In this document: piece after piece, positions 1 through 5,468 of the stretch
How the letters are laid out: each line of letters opens with the position of its first letter
Numbering within the stretch: the first letter of the stretch is position 1
From: Halalkaliarchaeum sp036625675
GTDB lineage: Archaea > Halobacteriota > Halobacteria > Halobacteriales > Haloferacaceae
Direction of reading: 5' to 3'
DNA length: 8,712 nucleotides
Assembly (NCBI GenBank): GCA_036625675.1
Contig: JAZKTH010000109.1
Coordinates: forward strand, 1-8,712
The notes under the pieces: model-generated
Told to the model about the DNA's origin: nothing
The model's input: only the letters and a program-made list of their open reading frames with translations
Databases searched by the model: none
Program-made: the position numbers and the translations under genes

Positions 1-1
1 T

Positions 2-298
2 GAGGAAATCGTCGAGCGCGACGAACGTCGGTTCGTGGACTTCTACAACGAGGCGCAGCCGATCACGCTGCGGCTGCACCAGCTCAACCTCCTCCCCGGA
101 GTGGGGAAGAAGATCAGGAACACGGTCCTCGACGAGCGCAAGCGTGGGCCGTTCGAGGGGTTCGACGAGATCAGCGAGCGGGTGAGCGGGCTCCACCGGC
201 CGAGGGAGGTCATCGTCGACAGGATCCTGGAGGAGCTCCGCGAGGAGGACCTGAAGTACAGGACCTTCGTCGGGCGGGAGGAGTTCGCCGGCGAATGA
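2..298 (+). CDS. DUF655 family putative RNA-binding protein, C-terminal part (5' end outside window)
   Basis: The reading frame is open from the first complete codon at base 2 and ends at TGA 296-298, giving 98 visible residues; a GTG at 35 lies inside the gene and is not its start. The fragment carries a helix-hairpin-helix at about residues 25-47, with core LLPGVGKKIRN, then the conserved KRGPF and FDEISERV stretches and an acidic, helical tail. This is the C-terminal half of DUF655, an archaeal family of roughly 190 residues whose N-terminal half usually has an OB/S1-like fold. The hairpin module binds nucleic acid without sequence specificity in many proteins, so a role in RNA or ribosome metabolism is likely, but the exact function is unknown. 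Its stop overlaps the ATG of rsmA in an ATGA, implying co-transcription and coupled translation. Family call is firm; role is inferred. Confidence 0.88.
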   Translation, partial: EEIVERDERRFVDFYNEAQPITLRLHQLNLLPGVGKKIRNTVLDERKRGPFEGFDEISERVSGLHRPREVIVDRILEELREEDLKYRTFVGREEFAGE

Positions 299-1200
299 CG
301 GACCGACCGGCCGCCGGCGACGCCGGGACCGCCCGGACGGAACCCGGGACGCGGGATCCGGACGCCCTGGTGCGCCGTGCCGGCGCCCGCGGGAACCCGG
401 ACCGCGACCAGCACTTCCTGATCGACGACCGCGTGCTCGATCGGCTCCCGGGATACCTCCCGGACTCGACCGACCTGAGTCACCTCCTGGAGATCGGCGG
501 CGGCGCCGGCGCGCTGACGGATCGGCTGCTCGCGGCGGCGCCGGCGGGTGGACTGGTCACCGTCGTGGAGCGGGACCCGACGTTCGCGGCGTTTCTCCGG
601 GAGGAGTTCGGGGCGGCAGTGAGTGACGGACGGCTGTCGGTGCTGGAGGCGGACGCGCTGGAGGCGGAGCTGCCGGCGTTCACTGCGAGCGTCTCGAACC
701 TGCCGTACGGCGTCTCCAGCGAGCTCGCGTTCCGGCTCCTCCCCCGGAAGCGTCCCCTCGTGTTGACGTTTCAGCGGGAGTTCGCCGAGCGGATGGTCGC
801 CGAGCGGGACACGAGCGAGTACGGCCGACTCTCGGTGAGCGCTCAGCACTACGCCGACGTGGAGATCGTCGAGGTCGTTCCGCCGGAGGCGTTCGATCCG
901 CAGCCGGCAGTCGAAAGCGCCGTCGTCCGGACGACGCCCCGGGACCCGCCCTACTCCGTCGACGACGAGGCGTTCTTCCTCCGATTCGTGAAGGCGCTGT
1001 TCACTCAGCGCCGGAAGACGTTGCGGAACGCGATCCGCAACACCGCCCACATCTCCGGGATCGATGATCCGGAAGCGGTGGTGGAAGCCGTCGACGAGAC
1101 GACGCTCTCACGCCGGCCGGGGAAGCTCCCGCCGGCGGAGTTCGCACGGCTGGCCGGGATCGCCGCCGAACACGGCCGGCCGGCCGCCGGCGAGGGATAA
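295..1200 (+). CDS. rsmA: 16S rRNA (adenine-N6,N6)-dimethyltransferase RsmA/KsgA
   Basis: This enzyme uses S-adenosylmethionine to dimethylate two neighbouring adenosines in the 3'-terminal hairpin (helix 45) of 16S rRNA during late small-subunit assembly. All family motifs are present in the 301-residue protein: DQHFL at 38-42, the SAM-binding loop LEIGGGAGALT at 65-75, the ribose-binding acid in VERD at 91-94, EAD at 118-120, the catalytic SNLPYGVSS at 134-142, and the C-terminal LFTQRRKTLRNAI at 235-247 that lies in the RNA-binding subdomain. The first 30 or so residues are an acidic, low-complexity extension typical of haloarchaea. The ATG start overlaps the upstream stop by 4 bases, and no other start is as well placed. 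The neighbours, DUF655 and a release-factor-type methyltransferase, support an operon for ribosome and translation maintenance. No key residue is missing. Confidence 0.97.
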   Translation: MTDRPAAGDAGTARTEPGTRDPDALVRRAGARGNPDRDQHFLIDDRVLDRLPGYLPDSTDLSHLLEIGGGAGALTDRLLAAAPAGGLVTVVERDPTFAAFLREEFGAAVSDGRLSVLEADALEAELPAFTASVSNLPYGVSSELAFRLLPRKRPLVLTFQREFAERMVAERDTSEYGRLSVSAQHYADVEIVEVVPPEAFDPQPAVESAVVRTTPRDPPYSVDDEAFFLRFVKALFTQRRKTLRNAIRNTAHISGIDDPEAVVEAVDETTLSRRPGKLPPAEFARLAGIAAEHGRPAAGEG

Positions 1201-1203
1201 CCC

Positions 1204-1806
1204 GTGGGCGGCCCGGAGGAGCTCGCGGAACGTCGCGGGTTCGAAACGCACGTCTACCAGCCGGCGGAGGACTCCGCGCTGCTGGCCTCGGCCGCCGTCG
1301 ACCTGGTGCGGGACGGCGACCGCGTGCTCGAGGTGGGAACCGGCTCGGGGTGGATCGCGGAGCGGGTCCGGGAGGGGGCCGACGCCCGCGTAATCGCCTC
1401 GGACCTCAATCCCCACGCCTGTCGACAGGCACGCGACCGCGGCCTCGAGGCGGTCAGGACGGACCTCGTCTCCCCCTTCCGGGCGGACGCCTTCGACCTC
1501 GTCGCGTTCAACCCGCCGTACCTCCCCACCGACCCGGACAACGAGTGGGGCGACTGGATGGAGGTCGCGCTCTCGGGCGGCGAGACCGGCCGACGGATCG
1601 TCGAACCGTTCCTGGCCGACGTCGGCCGCGTGCTCGCCCCCGCGGGAAACGTCCTGCTTCTCGTCAGCAGCCTCACCGACCGGGAGGCGGTCGAGGCGCT
1701 CGCCGCCGACGCCGGATTCGCGACGGAGGCGGTTCGCGAGGAGGCGTACCCCTTCGAGACCCTGTGGGTGTTGCGGCTGTCCCCGGCGCCCACGAGCGGG
1801 GATTGA
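1204..1806 (+). CDS. HemK-family N5-glutamine methyltransferase, HEMK2/Mtq2-like (probable aRF1 methyltransferase)
   Basis: This is a class I SAM-dependent methyltransferase of 200 residues. Visible motifs are VYQPAEDS at 17-24, the SAM loop LEVGTGSG at 42-49, SDLNP at 66-70, the catalytic FNPPYLP at 102-108 (the NPPY that binds the glutamine amide), and SGGETG at 124-129. Short length, absence of the N-terminal helical domain of bacterial PrmC, and the VYQPAEDS start place it with archaeal and eukaryotic HEMK2/Mtq2 enzymes, which methylate the GGQ glutamine of class I release factor aRF1/eRF1. Known archaeal members work with a small zinc-binding partner, Trm112; no such gene is visible here. 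The GTG start follows the rsmA stop by 3 bases with only a weak purine-rich stretch upstream, so translation is probably coupled. The family is certain; the substrate comes from homology, and other glutamine or lysine targets cannot be excluded. Confidence 0.9.
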   Translation: MGGPEELAERRGFETHVYQPAEDSALLASAAVDLVRDGDRVLEVGTGSGWIAERVREGADARVIASDLNPHACRQARDRGLEAVRTDLVSPFRADAFDLVAFNPPYLPTDPDNEWGDWMEVALSGGETGRRIVEPFLADVGRVLAPAGNVLLLVSSLTDREAVEALAADAGFATEAVREEAYPFETLWVLRLSPAPTSGD

Positions 1807-1823
1807 CGCGAGACGCCAGCCCT

Positions 1824-1871
1824 CCGCCGGCCGGTCCGATCAGCGCGGAGTCGATCGGCCGCCACCGGCGG
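1824..1871. repeat. nested inverted repeat between the methyltransferase gene and the dppC-like gene
   Basis: An outer stem pairs CCGCCGG (1824-1830) with CCGGCGG (1865-1871). An inner stem pairs GGTCCGATC (1833-1841, with T1835 bulged) with GATCGGCC (1853-1860) around an 11-base loop. It starts 18 bases after the methyltransferase stop, so it could be a 3'-end structure of the rsmA operon transcript. No T-tract follows directly, as would be expected for a haloarchaeal terminator, and short GC stems arise easily in such DNA. Function is uncertain. Confidence 0.35.
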
Positions 1872-1916
1872 GATCGAGCCGACGGCAGGCGGGGAGCTCG
1901 AGGCGACGTGGCCGGC

Positions 1917-1930
1917 AAAAAACTCTTTAG
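1917..1930 (+). promoter_or_regulatory. candidate archaeal promoter (A-run plus TTTAG) for the dppC-like gene
   Basis: The stretch AAAAAACTCTTTAG is the only AT-rich patch in the 187 bases between the methyltransferase stop and the dppC-like ATG. The A-run resembles a BRE and the TTTA a weak TATA core. The usual spacing of about 25 bases would put transcription start near 1955 and leave a leader of about 40 bases. No Shine-Dalgarno sequence precedes the ATG at 1994. Confidence 0.4.
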
Positions 1931-1993
1931 GTGTGGGCGTGTGCCACGGGACAACGTTTCGCCGCTCCGCGCGGCCATCGTCCGACTCGAAGT

Positions 1994-3262
1994 ATGCCCT
2001 CCCCTCCCGATCGCGACACCGAAACTGGCTTCGACGCGTCCGTTTCCGAACCCGACTCGCCCGCGTCGGACGGCGACGCGGCTACCATTTCCGACGCCGC
2101 CCCCGTTTCCGACGCCGTCGATACCGATCGACGGAGGTGTCACACGAGCGACAGTCCAGCGAGGATGCCGTCACGACCCGTCGGGTTCCTGCTCACCGCG
2201 GCCGTCGTCCTCGCGGGAGCCGGCTACGACTACGCGAGACTCGAGACGAACCAGCCCCTGGCGTTCGGCTGGGAACCGACCCCGGTGGACTGGCTGTTTC
2301 TCCTCTCGGTCGCCCTGTTCGGCTGGTTCGTCGTCGTTCCGCTCGTCCGGAATCGCGAGCGGACCGCCCGGTACTGGAGCCGTCTGCGTGCCGATCCGCT
2401 GGCGCTCGGGGCCGCACTGTACCTGTTCGCGTTCTTCCTCGCCGGCACCGTCGGCCCCGCCCTGGTCGACGCGAGCGCCAACAGCCTCGAACACGCCTAC
2501 CAGCCGCCGGTGCTTTTCTCCGTCTCCGATCACGTGCCGCCCCAGTGCCTCGGCGCGCAGGGGCCGGGGACGTGCCACGGCACGTGGCAGTACCCGTTCG
2601 GCACCGACGCTCACGGGAACGGGATACTCGCACTCGTCGTCCTGGGTGCCGGCGTGAGCCTCCGGGTGGCGTTCGTCGTCGGCGCGCTGGCCGTCCCGCT
2701 GGCGCTTGCGGTCGGCGTCGTCGCTGGCTTCGTCGGCGGGCGTGTCGACTCCGCGCTGATGCGGTACGTCGACGTCCAGGGGACCGTCCCGGCGTTTCTC
2801 GTGTACGTAATCTCGATCTACGTGTTCGGCCGGAGTCTGTTCGTGCTCGTGGTGGTGTTCGGGCTACTGAGCTGGGGCGGAATCGCGCGGATCGTCCGTA
2901 GCGAAGTGCTGCAGCTCCGGAACGAGGGATACGTCCTCGCGTCGCTGGTCCAGGGTGCCGGCCGACTGGAGGTGATGCGGCGCCACGTGCTCCCGAACGT
3001 GTTCGACAACCTCGCGGTCTCGGTCACCCAGGCGGTCCCCCGGATCCTGCTCGCGGAGGCGGCGATCTCGTTCATGCTGCTGAACGACATCGGCGTTCCC
3101 TCGTGGGGACACACGGCGACGATGGGGCTGCGACACCAGTACCAGTTCGTTCACACCTGGTGGATCTCCACCCTCCCCATCGCGTTCCTCGCCCTGACCG
3201 TCGTCTCGTTCGCGCTCCTCGGCGACTTCTTCCGGGACGCCCTCGATCCGACCGGCGGTTAA
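1994..3262 (+). CDS. ABC transporter permease, DppC-like (dipeptide/oligopeptide/nickel importer family)
   Basis: This is an inner-membrane permease of the peptide/nickel ABC importer class, one half of the transmembrane channel (422 residues). It shows the DppC hallmarks: DPLALGAALYLFAFF near 134-148, the GTDAHGNGILALVVLGAGVSL block at 203-223, the coupling-helix (EAA) loop at about 310-335 ending in HVLPN, and LLAEAAISFMLL with VPSWG at 352-372. Hydrophobic segments lie at about 64-80, 97-118, 136-157, 213-248, 263-294 and 391-410. The N-terminal 57 residues are Ser/Asp-rich, probably disordered and cytoplasmic, and longer than usual. I chose ATG 1994 because acidic, GC3-rich coding character begins there. 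The frame is open back to a GTG at 1931, but that lies on the promoter. ATG 2165 (residue 58) is an alternative just before the first membrane helix. The stop overlaps the stop of the opposing dppB-like gene. The transported substrate cannot be told from sequence. Confidence 0.88.
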   Translation: MPSPPDRDTETGFDASVSEPDSPASDGDAATISDAAPVSDAVDTDRRRCHTSDSPARMPSRPVGFLLTAAVVLAGAGYDYARLETNQPLAFGWEPTPVDWLFLLSVALFGWFVVVPLVRNRERTARYWSRLRADPLALGAALYLFAFFLAGTVGPALVDASANSLEHAYQPPVLFSVSDHVPPQCLGAQGPGTCHGTWQYPFGTDAHGNGILALVVLGAGVSLRVAFVVGALAVPLALAVGVVAGFVGGRVDSALMRYVDVQGTVPAFLVYVISIYVFGRSLFVLVVVFGLLSWGGIARIVRSEVLQLRNEGYVLASLVQGAGRLEVMRRHVLPNVFDNLAVSVTQAVPRILLAEAAISFMLLNDIGVPSWGHTATMGLRHQYQFVHTWWISTLPIAFLALTVVSFALLGDFFRDALDPTGG

Positions 3263-4263
3263 TCCTCGACCTCTATCCGGGGATCGAACGCCAGATACGC
3301 CACGTCCTGCAGGAAGTTCCCGGCGATCCCCACGCCCGCGATGAAAAGCGTCATTCCGGTGATTACCGGCAGGTTGCGGTTCATGATCGCGTCGTACGCC
3401 AGGGACCCGAATCCGGGGAGCTCGAAGACGAACTCGATCACGAACACGTTCACCACGAGCACGCCCAGGAGGTTCGCAAAGAACAGGGACAAAAGCGGGA
3501 CCAGCGACACCCGGAGGATGTGACGGACCACGCCCAGCCGGCCCATCCCTTTAGCGCGAACCTGCCTGACGAACAGCTCGTTCTCGTGGGACAGTACCTC
3601 GGAGCGAACGTACCTGGCCTGCTCCGCGATCAACCCGGTTCCCAGGAGTACCGCCGGGAGCGCCAGCCGCTTGCGGTTGTGCGCCGAGAGGACGCCCCGT
3701 TCGAGCTCGTAGCCGGTCAACGAGAGGATGCCGAACTGGTAGGTGCCGACCAGAATCGCGACCGCCGCGATCCAGAAGTTGGGCACGCCGAACAGCGTGT
3801 AGGTGGCGCCGGTCGACAGCCGGCTCAGGAGACGGTTCTCCCCGAGCGCCGAGTAGGTCCCGACGGCCACGCCCCCCACGAGCGCGATCGCCATTCCCGG
3901 GATAACGTACGCCATCGTGATTCGCAGCCGGTCGGCGATCAGCGTCGTCACCGGCGTCGGGTGGCTGTAGGACGTCCCGAGATCCAGGGTCGCCACGCTC
4001 ACCATCCAGTTCGCGTACCGTTCGTGGATCGGATCGTTCAGATTCCTGGCATCCCGATAGGCCTGGACCGCCCGCTCTGCCTCCCGCTGTATCTCCTCCC
4101 CGCTCGCCCCGCCTTGCGCCATCTCGGCCGCGACGGCGAACTCCACGGCGGCCTCGCCGGGATCGCCGGTAAACGCGACGAGCCCGAACGTCACGGAGAC
4201 GACGATCCACAGCGCGAAGAGGGCGAACGCCGCTCGACGGGCGAGCCACCACGCGCGGCTCAT
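3259..4263 (-). CDS. ABC transporter permease, DppB-like (dipeptide/oligopeptide/nickel importer family)
   Basis: This is the second permease half of a peptide/nickel-class ABC importer, 334 residues, in the cytoplasmic membrane. An N-terminal membrane helix at about 11-31 is followed by an external acidic segment ending in the family block NLNDPIHERYANWM at 74-87 and LDLGTSYSHPTPV near 93-105. Further helices lie at about 117-140, 155-180, 200-215, 252-282 and 300-325. The coupling loop runs from about 222 to 256 with VRAKGM at 235-240 and VVRHILR at 245-251. LPGFGSLAYDAI (282-293) and the C-terminal FLQDVAYLAFDPRI (317-330) are typical of DppB. ATG 4263 is well supported: an in-frame stop lies 16-18 bases upstream and the helix follows directly. 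It is convergent with the dppC-like gene and shares TTAA (3259-3262) with it. It diverges from the isomerase gene across 242 bases. The coupling loop has V instead of the usual small residue before RAKG, a minor variation. Confidence 0.88.
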   Translation of the reverse strand: MSRAWWLARRAAFALFALWIVVSVTFGLVAFTGDPGEAAVEFAVAAEMAQGGASGEEIQREAERAVQAYRDARNLNDPIHERYANWMVSVATLDLGTSYSHPTPVTTLIADRLRITMAYVIPGMAIALVGGVAVGTYSALGENRLLSRLSTGATYTLFGVPNFWIAAVAILVGTYQFGILSLTGYELERGVLSAHNRKRLALPAVLLGTGLIAEQARYVRSEVLSHENELFVRQVRAKGMGRLGVVRHILRVSLVPLLSLFFANLLGVLVVNVFVIEFVFELPGFGSLAYDAIMNRNLPVITGMTLFIAGVGIAGNFLQDVAYLAFDPRIEVED

Positions 4264-4280
4264 GCGTCGATCCGGGCGTC

Positions 4281-4299
4281 ACGCCGGCAGCGCCGGCGT
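4281..4299. repeat. perfect 8-bp inverted repeat just upstream of the dppB-like start
   Basis: ACGCCGGC (4281-4288) and GCCGGCGT (4292-4299) are perfect inverted copies around AGC. The element ends 18 bases upstream of the dppB-like ATG and would lie in its leader if transcription starts at the TATA-like box near 4377. It could be an RNA hairpin affecting translation start or a DNA operator. In GC-rich sequence a chance origin remains possible. Confidence 0.45.
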
Positions 4300-4373
4300 C
4301 GGGGGATCGGTCGATGGAGGGAACGCGAGGCGATTCGTGGGGACACGTCGCCCTCGATTGCTGTCCCCAGGTG

Positions 4374-4384
4374 AATAAATATTT
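4374..4384 (-). promoter_or_regulatory. candidate TATA box for the dppB-like gene
   Basis: On the minus strand this reads AAATATTTATT, the most AT-rich patch between 4264 and 4505, and it contains the palindrome AAATATTT (4377-4384). With normal archaeal spacing, transcription would begin near 4352 and give a leader of about 90 bases. Because the core is palindromic it could also serve the plus strand, as a second, distal promoter for the isomerase operon. Confidence 0.45.
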
Positions 4385-4418
4385 CTCCGAATCGGACCCA
4401 TCCACTCCTCCACGAACC

Positions 4419-4443
4419 ACGCCCTGGCAGCGGTTCAGGGCGT
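4419..4443. promoter_or_regulatory. candidate operator: perfect 8-bp dyad upstream of the isomerase promoter
   Basis: ACGCCCTG (4419-4426) and CAGGGCGT (4436-4443) are perfect inverted copies separated by 9 bases, spanning 25 bases. Half-site spacing of about 17 bases centre to centre (1.6 helical turns) is within the range used by dimeric helix-turn-helix regulators. It lies about 35 bases upstream of the TATA-like box of the isomerase gene, a place where an archaeal activator or repressor could bind. The binding protein is unknown. Confidence 0.4.
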
Positions 4444-4478
4444 CCGACCGGTCCTCGTCGGCGAGGGGCGGAACGCCC

Positions 4479-4483
4479 TTTTA
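4479..4483 (+). promoter_or_regulatory. TATA-like box for a leaderless isomerase-kinase transcript
   Basis: TTTTA at 4479-4483 is centred 25 bases before the ATG at 4506. That spacing puts transcription start at or next to the start codon, as in the leaderless mRNAs common in haloarchaea. No Shine-Dalgarno sequence at normal spacing precedes the ATG; GGAG at 4501-4504 is one base from it and too close to act. Confidence 0.55.
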
Positions 4484-4505
4484 GCAGGGGGACCCACACC
4501 GGAGC

Positions 4506-5468
4506 ATGAGCACTCCCACACCGGACGAGGCCGTCGAGTCGACGGCCGAGGCCATCGCGTCGATGGAGATCCGCGGGGCGGCGACGATCGCGGCGGCGGC
4601 GGCCGACGCACTCGCGGCCCAAGCGGCTGCCAGCACGGCCGGCGACCCGACCGCCTTCCGACGGGAACTCCGGGCCGCCGCCAGGCGGCTCCACGAGACG
4701 CGGCCGACCGCCGTCTCGCTGCCGAACGCCCTCCGGTACGTGCTCCGGCGGATGGACGGCGACGACGTCGAGACGCTCAGACGGAGCGTGATCGGGGCCG
4801 CGCGCGAGTTCGACGACCGGCTCGACCGCGCGCAGGAGCAACTCGGCGAGGTCGGCGCGAACCGCCTGCGGGACGGCGACGTCGTGATGACCCACTGCCA
4901 CTCCACGGACGTCCTCTCCTGTGTCGAGGCGGCCGTCGACCAGGGCAAACACCTGGAGGCGTTCGTCAAGGAGACGCGACCGCGAAACCAGGGGCACATC
5001 ACCGCGAAACGGCTCCGGGAACTCGGCGTGCCGGTGACGCTCATCGTCGACTCGGCGGCCCACCGGTACCTCCGGGACGCGGATCACGTGTTCGTCGGGG
5101 CCGACTCGATCGCCGCGGACGGCAGCGTCATCAACAAGATCGGCACCTCCGGACTGGCGGTGAGCGCCCGGGAACTCGGGACGCCGATCGTGGTCGCCGC
5201 CCAGACGATCAAGCTCCACCCCGAGACCCTGACGGGCCACACGGTGGAGATCGAGACCCGCGACGAGAGCGAGGTCGTCGACGAGGAAACGCGGGCGGAG
5301 ATCGGCGACGTGGACGTGGCCAACCCCGCGTTCGACGTCACGCCGCCACGGTACGTGGACGCCATCGTCACCGAGAGCGGACAGTTCCCCCCCGAGAGCG
5401 TCGTCACGCTGATGCGGGAGCTGTTCGGCGAGTCGGTCGAGGAGCCGTGGGGGGAGTCGAGTGAGTGA
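4506..5468 (+). CDS. ribose-1,5-bisphosphate isomerase (eIF-2B alpha/beta/delta-like family)
   Basis: The enzyme converts ribose 1,5-bisphosphate to ribulose 1,5-bisphosphate in archaeal breakdown of nucleoside ribose. The 320-residue protein has the family pattern throughout: MEIRGAATIA at 20-29, SLPNALRYVL at 71-80, THCHST at 129-134 with the catalytic-type Cys131, ETRPRNQG at 156-163, FVGADSI at 196-202 with the catalytic-type Asp200, NKIGTSGLA at 210-218, and NPAFDVTPPRYVDAI at 273-287. The Cys and Asp pair separates sugar-phosphate isomerases from eIF-2B regulatory subunits, which share the fold, so older annotation as translation initiation factor eIF-2B is probably wrong here. An Ala-rich stretch at 25-44 follows the substrate-binding RGA. 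A TATA-like box 25 bases upstream suggests a leaderless mRNA. The last 8 bases overlap the PfkB-type kinase gene, whose likely product is the substrate of this enzyme. Methylthioribose-1-phosphate isomerase is a less likely alternative. Confidence 0.9.
   Translation: MSTPTPDEAVESTAEAIASMEIRGAATIAAAAADALAAQAAASTAGDPTAFRRELRAAARRLHETRPTAVSLPNALRYVLRRMDGDDVETLRRSVIGAAREFDDRLDRAQEQLGEVGANRLRDGDVVMTHCHSTDVLSCVEAAVDQGKHLEAFVKETRPRNQGHITAKRLRELGVPVTLIVDSAAHRYLRDADHVFVGADSIAADGSVINKIGTSGLAVSARELGTPIVVAAQTIKLHPETLTGHTVEIETRDESEVVDEETRAEIGDVDVANPAFDVTPPRYVDAIVTESGQFPPESVVTLMRELFGESVEEPWGESSE

Noticed and set aside
43..1050. 335-codon open frame on the minus strand opposite DUF655 and rsmA
   Set aside because: The product is Arg/Pro-rich without family motifs, unlike acidic haloarchaeal proteins. 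It mirrors rsmA, whose motifs are complete; such frames arise from high GC at third codon positions.
1931..1993. Upstream extension of the dppC-like protein to a GTG at 1931
   Set aside because: The extension starts directly on the TATA-like patch at 1926-1930, so it would precede the likely transcription start, and its residues lack acidic haloarchaeal character.
2133..2139. GGAGGTG resembling a strong Shine-Dalgarno sequence
   Set aside because: It lies 25 bases before the in-frame ATG at 2165, too far to serve it, and is inside the apparent coding sequence.
1350..2657. 435-codon plus-strand frame across the methyltransferase 3' half, intergenic region and dppC-like 5' half
   Set aside because: Strongly basic and low-complexity, overlaps two recognised genes in another frame, and runs across the promoter region.
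3103..4374. 423-codon plus-strand frame opposite the dppB-like gene
   Set aside because: Arg/His/Pro-rich shadow of the dppB-like gene with no domain visible.
4446..4453. Palindrome GACCGGTC upstream of the isomerase TATA-like box
   Set aside because: An 8-bp GC-rich palindrome is common in such DNA, and a longer dyad nearby is the better operator candidate.
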